Shown here: positions 38,274 through 45,543 of the stretch, in pieces
Layout: every line of letters starts with the position of its first letter
Position numbering within the stretch: position 1 is the stretch's first letter
Assembly: GCA_963789015.1 (NCBI GenBank)
Contig: CAWBIU010000001.1
Location: 1,736,001-1,800,000 of the forward strand
Length of the DNA stretch: 64,000 bases
Direction of reading: 5' to 3'
Origin: JAOPZW01 sp963789015
Lineage (GTDB): Bacteria; Actinomycetota; Thermoleophilia; Solirubrobacterales; Solirubrobacteraceae
Notes under the pieces: generated by a model
The model's database searches: none
Seen by the model: only the letters and a program-made list of their open reading frames with translations
Told to the model about the DNA's origin: nothing
Translations under genes and position numbers: made by a program

Positions 38274-39227
38274 ATGGCACCAGGGGGCGATGGCCACGAG
38301 AGCGGAGGAGCGATCCTCGCGGCGTTCCTCGCGAACCTGGGGATCGCCGCGTCCAAGTTCGTCGGCTTCCTGATCACCGGCTCCTCCTCGCTGCTGGCCG
38401 AGTCCATCCACTCGGTCGCCGACTCGAGCAACCAGGGCCTCCTGTTCCTGGGCGGCCGCCAGGCGTCGCGCGCGCCCACGGAGCTGCACCAGTTCGGCTA
38501 CGGGCGCGTGCGGTACTTCTGGGCGTTCGTCGTCGCGGTGGTGCTGTTCTCGCTCGGCGGGCTGTTCTCGGCGTACGAGGGCTACCACAAGATCGCCGAC
38601 CCGCACGACATCGACTCGCCGTCGGTGGCGATCGGGATCCTCGCGCTTGCCCTGGTGTTCGAGGCGTTCGCGCTGCGGACCGCCGTTCGGCACGCCACGC
38701 CACAGCGCGGCAGGCGCAGCTGGACGCGATACATCCGCGAGTCGCGCAGCCCGGAGCTTCCCGTCCTGCTGCTCGAGGACTCGGGCGCGCTGCTGGGATT
38801 GGTGTTCGCGCTCGCCGGCGTCCTGCTCACGCTGGTCACCGGCAACCCGGTGTTCGACGGCGTCGGAACGCTCGCGATCGGCGTGCTGCTCATCGCCATC
38901 GCGGTCGTCCTGGCCATCGAGATGCGCAGCCTGCTGATCGGCGAGTCGGCCTCGCCGGAGCTCCAGCGCGAGATCAGGGCTGCGGTCGAGCGTGCCGACG
39001 GCGTGCGGCAGGTGATCCACATCCTCACGCAGCACATCGGACCGGAGGAGCTCCTCGTCGCCGCCAAGGTGGAGTTCGATCCGGTGCTGACGACCGTGCA
39101 ACTGGTCGAGGCGATCAACGCCTGCGAGCGGCGGGTCCGCGCGATCCCCGGCGCCGGGATCGCGCGGATCTACGTCGAGCCGGACATCGGCGAACGGGAG
39201 AGCGTCGCCGAGGCGGCGGCGCCGTAG
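38274..39227 (+). CDS. CDF-family divalent cation exporter
   Basis: The 317-residue protein has about six membrane helices: AILAAFLANLGIAASKFVGF, the conserved LLAESIHSVADSSNQ, FWAFVVAVVLFSLGGLFSAYEG, IGILALALVFEAFALR, LLLEDSGALLGLVFAL and LAIGVLLIAIAVVLAIEM. A soluble ferredoxin-like C-terminal domain of cation diffusion facilitators follows (about 225-305). It would export Zn, Fe, Mn or similar ions in exchange for protons. The ATG at 38274 is chosen since the frame upstream (from GTG 38238) only adds a short Gly-rich piece. Confidence 0.88.
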   Translation: MAPGGDGHESGGAILAAFLANLGIAASKFVGFLITGSSSLLAESIHSVADSSNQGLLFLGGRQASRAPTELHQFGYGRVRYFWAFVVAVVLFSLGGLFSAYEGYHKIADPHDIDSPSVAIGILALALVFEAFALRTAVRHATPQRGRRSWTRYIRESRSPELPVLLLEDSGALLGLVFALAGVLLTLVTGNPVFDGVGTLAIGVLLIAIAVVLAIEMRSLLIGESASPELQREIRAAVERADGVRQVIHILTQHIGPEELLVAAKVEFDPVLTTVQLVEAINACERRVRAIPGAGIARIYVEPDIGERESVAEAAAP

Positions 39228-39272
39228 CCGCTCACCAGCACCTCGGCACGCCTACGCCAAGAGGCGCGCCCG

Positions 39273-39683
39273 TCAGCGCACGACCAGCACGTCGCAGTGC
39301 GCGCGGTGGGCGACCTTGCTGGTGACCGAGCCGAGGTGCAGGAGCTCGCCGATCCGGCCGTGCCCGCGGTGGCCGACGATGATCAGGTCGGCGTCGCGGT
39401 CCTTCGCCACCCGAAGGATGGCGTCTCCCGGGTCGCCCTGGGCGACGACGGGCTCGGCGGCGACGCCGCTCTCGGCCAGGAGCGCGATCGCCTCCTCGGC
39501 CGCGCGCTCGCGCTTCGTCCGCTCGGACGGGTCGAGCTGGCCGCCCTCGGTGAGCACGGGCTCGACCTTGAGCTCGGCGGCCGACACGACGATCACCGGG
39601 TCGCCCTCGGTGGCGTAGCGCGCGGCGCGGTCGAGCGCGTGGCGGGATGCTTCGGAGCCGTCGTAGCCCACGACGATGGTCAT
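39273..39683 (-). CDS. Universal stress protein (UspA family), ATP-binding type
   Basis: The 136-residue single-domain protein starts MTIVVGYDGSEASRHALDRA and contains GDPGDAILRVAKDRDADLIIVGHRGHGRIGELLHLGSVT near its end, the G-2x-G-9x-G(S/T) ATP-binding pattern. It is a cytoplasmic dimer in known relatives and linked with dormancy or stress. It is convergent with the CDF exporter. The gene has only 45 bases downstream to the exporter stop. Confidence 0.9.
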   Translation of the reverse strand: MTIVVGYDGSEASRHALDRAARYATEGDPVIVVSAAELKVEPVLTEGGQLDPSERTKRERAAEEAIALLAESGVAAEPVVAQGDPGDAILRVAKDRDADLIIVGHRGHGRIGELLHLGSVTSKVAHRAHCDVLVVR

Positions 39684-39756
39684 TCGTCCCTCCTCGGGTC
39701 ACCTACGCACAGCGAAGTATGCCGAACGGCGCAACAGCGAACCTCGCGCCTTGCGG

Positions 39757-41103
39757 TCATCGTGCCGCCCTCTCGTCGATGAGCTCCGCGAGGCGCTCGG
39801 CGAGCGCGATCGTGGAGAGATTCGTGTTCGCCCGCGGGATGGTCGGCATGACCGACGCGTCGGCGACGAACAGCCCGTCGTGCCCGAGCACCTGGCCGCC
39901 GCCGTCGACGACGCGGCCGATCGCGCACGTCCCCACCGGGTGGAAGAAGCCGCGTGCGGCGGTCCGCACGTGGGTCGCCGCGTCGACCTCCGGGCCGGGT
40001 CGCATCTCACGCCCGGCGAGCGCGCCGATCGCCTCGCCGGCGACCAGCTCGCGCAGCGACGCGACGCCCTCCTCGAGCGCGGCCGCGTCGGCGCCGTCGG
40101 ACAGGAACCCGTGATCGATGCGCAGCGGCACCCGCGGATCGCTCGAGTTCAGGCTCACCCGCCCGGTGGACGCCGGCTTCATGGCGAACACCGCGACGCT
40201 CACCTCGGCGGGCGGATCGAGCCCCGGGAAGAGGAAGAGATCGGACAGACCCGGGACGCACGCGCTGCTGGAGACCGCCACGGTGACCTGCGCCATGAAC
40301 ACCGCGTGCGAGCGCTCGAACGCCGCGACCTCGCGCCGCAGCCGGTCCGTGCCCTCGTAGCCGAAGCCGACCCCGACGTGATCGACGAGACCCTCGCCGA
40401 CCGGGAGCCCGCGCTCGGGGCCGACCCCGCTGCGCAGCAGGATCCCGGGCGACCCATAGGCCCCGGCGGCCAGCACGACGCGACGCGCCCGGATCTCGCC
40501 GCCGGTCGTGGCGACGCCGACCGCGCGGTCGCCGTCGAACAGGACGCGATCGACGAGCGTGTCGCCGAGGATGGTGAGCTCGGACCGCTCGCGCACGCCG
40601 TCGAGATACGCGAAGGCGGTGTTCCAGCGCACGGTGCCGACGGCGTTGACGGCGTGCACGATGGCGGCGTCGCCGCACGTCTCGGCGAACGCGCGGTGCC
40701 ACGGCGAGAGCTCGTCCGGGTCGATCGGATGCACCCGCATCTGGCGCTCGGCGCGGCGGAGGTACGGCTCGATCGCGTCGTGGCTCCAGCCGTGGCCCCA
40801 CTCGTCGTAGTCGGCGGGAGAGCCCGCGAGCATCACGCACGCGTTGTGCGCCGAGCAGCCGCCCAGGATCCGCGCGCGCAGCTGCGAGCGGTCCTCGCGG
40901 TCGGTCTCCCAGGCGTGGGAGAACGCCAGGTGGCGCGCGTCGAGCATGTCCTGGGGCCAGCGGCCGTCGGCATACGGGCCCGGGTCAGGCCCGGCCTCGA
41001 CGAGTGCGACGTGCCGACCGCTCTCCGCCAGGCGGCCGGCCAGCACGCAGCCGGCCGAACCTCCGCCGACGACAAGCGTGTCGAAGCTGACGCTCCGATC
41101 CAC
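39757..41103 (-). CDS. GMC-family FAD oxidoreductase
   Basis: The 448-residue protein has the FAD dinucleotide motif DTLVVGGGSAGCVLAGRLAE, the GMC signature around ILGGCSAHNACVM, and GAYGSPGILLRSGVGP. The C-terminal active-site block FFHPVGTCAIG and ADASVMPTIPRANTNLSTIALAER are also present. It resembles choline dehydrogenase or alcohol oxidases in layout but is shorter than most (530-560 residues). It lacks a signal peptide. It is divergent from the metallo-beta-lactamase-like gene. Substrate is an unknown alcohol. Confidence 0.88.
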   Translation of the reverse strand: MDRSVSFDTLVVGGGSAGCVLAGRLAESGRHVALVEAGPDPGPYADGRWPQDMLDARHLAFSHAWETDREDRSQLRARILGGCSAHNACVMLAGSPADYDEWGHGWSHDAIEPYLRRAERQMRVHPIDPDELSPWHRAFAETCGDAAIVHAVNAVGTVRWNTAFAYLDGVRERSELTILGDTLVDRVLFDGDRAVGVATTGGEIRARRVVLAAGAYGSPGILLRSGVGPERGLPVGEGLVDHVGVGFGYEGTDRLRREVAAFERSHAVFMAQVTVAVSSSACVPGLSDLFLFPGLDPPAEVSVAVFAMKPASTGRVSLNSSDPRVPLRIDHGFLSDGADAAALEEGVASLRELVAGEAIGALAGREMRPGPEVDAATHVRTAARGFFHPVGTCAIGRVVDGGGQVLGHDGLFVADASVMPTIPRANTNLSTIALAERLAELIDERAAR

Positions 41104-41152
41104 ACGAGCGACCCTATCCGGCTGTCCGCGGGGGATCGGTCATAGTGGCCCG

Positions 41153-41755
41153 ATGCCAGAGCCGATTCACGAGGTCCTGCCGGGCGTGCTGCACTGGAGC
41201 GCGCGTCACCCGAGCGCCGGGCTGGACGCCGCCTCGCACCTGCTCGTCGCCGAAGGCGTCCTGATCGACCCGATCGCCCCGCCCGAGGGGCTGGAGTGGT
41301 TCGACGGCAGGGACGTGCGCGAGATCCTGCTCACGAATCGCCACCACACGCGCTCGTCGTTCGACCTCCAGGACCGGCTCGGCGTGACGATCCGCGCGCC
41401 GCGGACCGGGATGCACGACCTGCCCGCCGACCGCGTGCAGCCCTACGACTTCGGCGATGAGCTGACCGCCGGCATCCGTCCCCACGCGATCTCAGAGACC
41501 TGGCCCGACGAGACGGCGCTCGAGATCCCCGGCCACCGCGCGGTGGCGATCGCCGACGGAGTCACCAACTACGACGGCCTGGGCTTCTTCGACGACTCGC
41601 TCCTCGGCGACGATCCCGAGGCCGAGAAGCAGCGCCTGCGCGAAGGCTTCGCGAGGCTGACCGATGAGGTCGACTTCGACCATCTGCTGTTCGCCCACGG
41701 CGAGCCGATCACCGGCGACGGCCGCGAACGGCTCAGGCGCTTCGTCGCCGGCTAA
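41153..41755 (+). CDS. Metallo-beta-lactamase-like fold protein with degenerate metal site
   Basis: The 200-residue protein follows the strand pattern of MBL-fold hydrolases (LPGVLHWSARHPSAGLDAASHLLVAEGVLIDP, then DVREILLTNRHHTRSS, DETALEIPGHRAVAIADGV and DHLLFAHGEPITG). Where active enzymes have HxHxDH it reads NRHHTRSS, so most of the zinc site is missing. It is therefore more likely a binding or structural relative than an active hydrolase. The ATG at 41153 directly precedes the first strand. It ends two bases before the ZIP gene start, so the two are one operon. Confidence 0.72.
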   Translation: MPEPIHEVLPGVLHWSARHPSAGLDAASHLLVAEGVLIDPIAPPEGLEWFDGRDVREILLTNRHHTRSSFDLQDRLGVTIRAPRTGMHDLPADRVQPYDFGDELTAGIRPHAISETWPDETALEIPGHRAVAIADGVTNYDGLGFFDDSLLGDDPEAEKQRLREGFARLTDEVDFDHLLFAHGEPITGDGRERLRRFVAG

Positions 41756-41757
41756 CG

Positions 41758-42465
41758 ATGAGCGCCGCGCTCGGATGGGGCGCGCTCGCCGCGTCGTCAC
41801 TGGTCATCGGCGCGCTGCTCGGGCTGATCCGCCCGTGGCCGGACCGGATCATCGGGCTCGTCCTCGCATTCGGCGCCGGCGCGCTGATCAGCGCGGTCAG
41901 CTTCGACCTCGCCCAGGAGGGCCTCGACGTCGGCGACCCGGGCTTCATGGGGCTGGGCCTCGGCGTCGGAGCGATCACCTACTTCACGCTCAACCGGCTG
42001 GTCGCACGAGGTGCGCGGCGGCGGGGCGGCGGGAGCGCCGGCAGCGCGCTGGCGCTCGGAGCGTTCCTGGACGGCATCCCGGAGCAGGCGGTGCTCGGCA
42101 TCGGCATCGCCACGGGCCAGGGCGTCAGCGTGGGGCTGCTCGTCGCGATCTTCGTCTCCAACCTCCCGGAGGCGATCGGCTCGTCGACCGAGATGCGCGC
42201 CGCCGGCACCCGGGCTCCGACGATCCGCCGTCTGTGGCTGCTCGTCGCGCTGATCTGCACCGCCGCGACCGTCGCCGGCTACGCGGTGGCCGACAACGTC
42301 ACCGGCAACCTGAACGCGCTCGTCGACGGGTTCGCGGCGGGCGCGCTGCTCGTGATGCTCATCGACTCGATGATCCCGGAGGCCGTCCGCAAGGGAGGCG
42401 ACGTCTCCGGCCTGGTCACCGTGTTCGGCTTCGCGGTCGCCGTCACGCTGTCCAGCGTCTCCTAG
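41758..42465 (+). CDS. ZIP-family metal transporter
   Basis: The 235-residue protein has about seven to eight membrane helices and the ZIP signature residues: LALGAFLDGIPEQAVLGIGIA and FVSNLPEAIGSSTEM, the helix IV and V metal-binding region. The helix VII-VIII part contains ALVDGFAAGALLVMLIDSMIPEA. It likely takes up or equilibrates Zn or a similar ion across the inner membrane. It follows the MBL-like gene by two bases. An IS110 element is inserted right after its stop without damaging it. Confidence 0.87.
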   Translation: MSAALGWGALAASSLVIGALLGLIRPWPDRIIGLVLAFGAGALISAVSFDLAQEGLDVGDPGFMGLGLGVGAITYFTLNRLVARGARRRGGGSAGSALALGAFLDGIPEQAVLGIGIATGQGVSVGLLVAIFVSNLPEAIGSSTEMRAAGTRAPTIRRLWLLVALICTAATVAGYAVADNVTGNLNALVDGFAAGALLVMLIDSMIPEAVRKGGDVSGLVTVFGFAVAVTLSSVS

Positions 42466-42499
42466 ACGGTATGGGTCGGCGTCTGGCCGGCCGTTGAGA

Positions 42500-42564
42500 G
42501 TCGACGCTCCCGCGCTTCGTATGGCGCGGGCTGGTTACCGCATCGAAGGGTGAGGAGCGTCGAC
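42500..42564 (+). promoter_or_regulatory. Inverted repeat enclosing the transposase ribosome site
   Basis: GTCGACGCTCC at 42500-42510 is the exact reverse complement of GGAGCGTCGAC at 42554-42564, immediately before the GTG at 42565. The right arm includes the GGAG ribosome site. An inner hairpin (CCCGCGC 42509-42515 with GCGCGGG 42524-42530) overlaps the left arm by two bases, so two foldings compete. If transcription starts upstream, the ribosome site would be paired and transposase translation repressed. Alternatively the repeat marks the left end of the element. Confidence 0.5.
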
Positions 42565-43656
42565 GTGTCCGACGGTATCTGCTTTGCCGGGTTGGATGTT
42601 CATGCGCGCAAGACCGCGGTGGCCGCGGTCCAACTCGGGTCCGGAGAGGTGTTTCGGGCGCGGCTGGGTGGCGGGTCGGCTGAGGCGATCGGCTGGTTGC
42701 GGTCGCTGCCGGGGCCGGTGCGCGCGGTCTATGAGGCCGGCCCAAGCGGTTTCGGTCTGGCGCGCGCTGCGCGCGCGGCGGGGATCGAGGTGATGGTCTG
42801 CGCGCCCGGCGCGATCCCGCGCCAGCCGGGCGACCGGGTCAAGACCGACGCCCGCGACGCACTCAAACTGGCGCGGCTGCACGCGGCGGGGCAGCTGCGA
42901 CCGGTCGTCGTGCCCGCGCTCGAGCTCGAGGCACTGCGCGACCTGGTCCGTGCCCGTGAGGACCTGCGCGGCGATCTGATGGCCGCGCGACACCGGATCA
43001 GCAAGCTGCTGCTGCGCCGCGGCCTGCTCTGGAGCGGACCGGGCGACACCTGGAGTCAGCGCCACCTTCGGTGGCTATCGAAGCTCAGCCTCGACGACGC
43101 GCTCGCCGACGTGGTGCTCGGCGAGTACCTGGGCTGTCACGAAGTGCTGCTCGCGCGCCGCGATCGCCTGGATGCGCTGATCGCCGAACAGGCCACCCGC
43201 CCGCCGTGGGCGGCGACGGTCGGGCGGCTGCGCTGTCTGCGCGGCGTGGACACCCTCACCGCGGTCGGGTTGGTCGCCGAGATCGGCGACATCACCGCCT
43301 TCGCGCATCCCAAACGACTGGCCAGCTACCTCGGCCTGGTGCCCTCCGAGCAGTCCACCGGCGAACGCCGCCGGCAGGGCACGATCACCAAGGCCGGCTC
43401 CAGCCACGCCCGCCGGCTACTCATCGAAGCGGCCTGGCACTACCGCCGACACCCAGCGATCTCGCCGGTCGTGCGTCGTCGCCAGGCCAACCAGCCGCCC
43501 GCCGCGATCGACACCGCATGGCGCGCGCAGATGCGCCTGCACCGCCGCTGGGCGCACCTCGACGGCGCCCGAGCCAAGAAGCGCACCACCGTCGCGGTCG
43601 CCGTCGCACGCGAGCTGGCGTGCTTTGTCTGGGAGATCGCCCGCCAGCCCGACTGA
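42565..43656 (+). CDS. IS110-family DEDD transposase
   Basis: The 363-residue protein has the RuvC-like N-terminal domain with Asp11 (GLDVHARK), Glu57 (YEAGPSG), and Asp95 and Asp98 (KTDARDAL). The C-terminal Transposase_20 domain has LRCLRGVDTLTAVGLVAEIGD, RLASYLGLVPSEQSTG and the serine region ITKAGSSHARRLLIEAAWHYR. All expected catalytic residues are present and the frame is intact, so the element could be active. GTG 42565 is chosen because a GAGGAG ribosome site lies seven bases upstream; GTG 42550 is less well supported. Neighbouring genes are not interrupted. Confidence 0.92.
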   Translation: MSDGICFAGLDVHARKTAVAAVQLGSGEVFRARLGGGSAEAIGWLRSLPGPVRAVYEAGPSGFGLARAARAAGIEVMVCAPGAIPRQPGDRVKTDARDALKLARLHAAGQLRPVVVPALELEALRDLVRAREDLRGDLMAARHRISKLLLRRGLLWSGPGDTWSQRHLRWLSKLSLDDALADVVLGEYLGCHEVLLARRDRLDALIAEQATRPPWAATVGRLRCLRGVDTLTAVGLVAEIGDITAFAHPKRLASYLGLVPSEQSTGERRRQGTITKAGSSHARRLLIEAAWHYRRHPAISPVVRRRQANQPPAAIDTAWRAQMRLHRRWAHLDGARAKKRTTVAVAVARELACFVWEIARQPD

Positions 43657-44024
43657 AAACCATGACAACCCGTTCGAGGCGGGGGTGGCGGCCGACGCGT
43701 GCCACCGGGACCCGCGATGCGGCTATGAGCACCGGCCCGGCCGGCGCGCTCGATCCTAGACCGCGGCCCCGGCACGTCGCACAGCCCGTCATGAGGTAGC
43801 CAGCCCTCGCATATCAGCCTGAAGTGCCCTCGCGCTTCGGCCGCCACCCGCACCCCGAACCACAGACAAACCGACCCCGCCCGCCACCCCCACGGGCCCA
43901 TTCAACGCTGAGCGCTTGACAAACCCACGCCCATATCAGCCGCACCCGAGCGCCGGGCCGAGGGGTTGCGCTCGGGGGGCGCCCGGGACGAGGATGGTCC
44001 CGACGCCGATAGAGGGAGGCAGCC
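43657..44024. other. Non-coding region after the transposase, candidate guide-RNA end of the IS
   Basis: No gene is supported in these 368 bases. They include a stem GGTGGC (43684-43689) with GCCACC (43701-43706), an exact 10-base direct repeat CATATCAGCC at 43810-43819 and 43932-43941, and a TTGACA hexamer near 43916 that could serve the methyltransferase gene. In IS1111-type elements the right non-coding end encodes the guide (bridge or seeker) RNA; this region has the right place and size, but no structure was computed. Confidence 0.45.
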
Positions 44025-44853
44025 GTGAGCGAAGGGACCGCATACGTCCTCGGAAGCGACGACGCGGAGATCGCGCGGCTCGACGGGCAGGCGAGCTCGA
44101 TCGCAGGGGCCACCGAGGCGCTGCTGCGCCAGGTGGGCATCGGCGGGGCGATGCGCGTGCTCGACCTCGGGACCGGGCTCGGCCACGTGGCCTTCCAGGT
44201 GGCCGGCCTCCTCGATCCCGGCGGCTCGGTCCTCGGGGTCGACCGCGACGAGAGCGCTGCTCGCGGTCGCCGAGCGCAGGCGCGCGGCCGCCGGCGCCGA
44301 CAACGTCGAGTTCCGGCTGGGCGACGCGCGGACCTTCAGCGACGGCGAGCCGTTCGACGCGATCGTCGAGCGCCTGATGCTGTTCCACCTGCCCGACCGC
44401 GAGGCGGTCCTGCTGCGCCAGCTCGACGCGCTGCGCCCGGGCGGCGTCATGGTCCTGCTCGAGTTCGACATCGGCGTGCTGCGCGCCGAGCCCGAGATCC
44501 CGCTCGTGGAGTCCGTGAAGGTCTGGGTCGAGGCGGCGTTCAGGTCGGCGGGGGCGGATCCGCGGATCGGCGCGAAGGCCGGCCCGCTGCTGCGCCGGGC
44601 GGGCTTCGCGGACGTCTCGACGATCGGCATCCAGCCCTACTTCGCCCCGGACGATCCGCTCGGGCCGATCCTGTGCGCCGGCGTCGCGCGCTCGCTGGCC
44701 CCGCAGATCCTCGCGCAGGGCATCGCCGACGAGGCAGAGCTCGGGATCGACACGCTCCAGGCGCGCATCGCCGAGCAGGTCCGCGCCAGCGATTCGGTGG
44801 TCCTGGCGCCCGCCGTCGTCGGCGCGTGGGGCACCCGGCCGCTGCTCGACTGA
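44025..44853 (+). pseudogene. SAM-dependent methyltransferase with one-base frameshift
   Basis: The GTG at 44025 has an AGGGAGG ribosome site six bases upstream. It encodes a class I methyltransferase start with the SAM motif VLDLGTGLGHVAFQVAGLL and GVDRDES. At about 44257 the frame breaks. The continuation in another frame reads LLAVAERRRAAAGADNVEFRLGDARTF, then LMLFHLPDREAVLLRQLDALRPGG, and runs to the TGA at 44853. One missing G in an AGCGCTGCTCGCG context explains it. Everything downstream is well conserved, so this is a fresh mutation or a sequencing error. Confidence 0.8.
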
Positions 44854-44993
44854 GCCGGCGACGGTTCAGGGACCGGGGTCAGGGAGGTCCCCGACGCGCC
44901 GGCGCGCTCCGGGCCATACCGTCACGCGTGACCGATGACTTGATTGCGATGGTGCGGTCTACACCCGCACATTCGACCGACGGAGGGTGACCA

Positions 44994-45543
44994 GTGGGAG
45001 CAATGCACGTACACGAGTTCATGAGCCTCGACGGCGTGATCGACGCGCCGACGTGGACGTTCGACTACGGCTTCGACGACAAGATGGCTGAGGTCCTCAC
45101 GGAGGTCACGGGCGATGCCCGGGGCATCCTGCTCGGGCGCAAGACCTACGAGATGTTCGAGCCGGCGTGGTCGACGCGAACCGTCGAGGACGATCCCGGG
45201 GGCGCCGTTCTTCAACGACACGACCAAGTACGTCGTCTCCTCGACGCTCACGACGGGGACGTGGCGCAACTCGGAGATCGTCGGCGGCTACGACCCCGAG
45301 GCGATCCGCCGCCTGAAGGACGAGGTCGGAGGCGACCTCTACGTCAGCGGCAGCATCACGCTGGTCCGGGCGATGCTCGCCGACGGCCTGATCGACCAGC
45401 TGCACCTGTTCGTCTACCCGCTGACCCTCGGCGCCGGGCCGCGGCTGTTCACCGAAGACGCCGATCCGCGCAAGTTCTCGCTCGCGGCCAGCGACGCGTA
45501 CGAGAACGGCGTCGTCTACATGTCCTACCGGCCGGCGGCCTAG
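44994..45543 (+). pseudogene. RibD C-terminal/DHFR-like reductase with one-base frameshift
   Basis: The GTG at 44994 has a GGAGG ribosome site seven bases upstream. The first part (VHEFMSLDGVIDAPTWTFDYG, ARGILLGRKTYEMFEPAW) and the second part (PFFNDTTKYVVSSTL, LYVSGSITLVRAMLADGLIDQLHLFVYPLTLGAGPRLF) are each good matches to a DHFR-like domain but lie in different frames. The break is at a run of five G near 45200, where one extra G explains the shift. The 3' end overlaps that of the GAF-PAS-GGDEF-EAL gene by four bases. Either a recent pseudogene or a homopolymer error. Confidence 0.8.

Larger units (their letters stand above)
42500..43656 (+). mobile_element. IS110-family insertion sequence (ends not resolved)
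   Basis: The element is defined by its DEDD transposase. At most about 99 bases separate the ZIP stop from the transposase start, and about 370 bases without a gene follow the transposase. In the IS110 group the guide RNA is encoded left of the transposase, and in the IS1111 group right of it; the layout here favours the IS1111 arrangement. The exact ends cannot be fixed from one copy. The coordinates cover the inverted repeat and the transposase only. Confidence 0.7.

Noticed and set aside
43657..44024. CRISPR or phage attachment site in the non-coding stretch
   Set aside because: There is only one 10-base repeat pair and no tRNA or integrase nearby; an IS110 end explains the region better.
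44928..44990. 20-codon frame just before the RibD-like start
   Set aside because: It has no ribosome site of its own and the peptide shows no pattern; it probably arises by chance.
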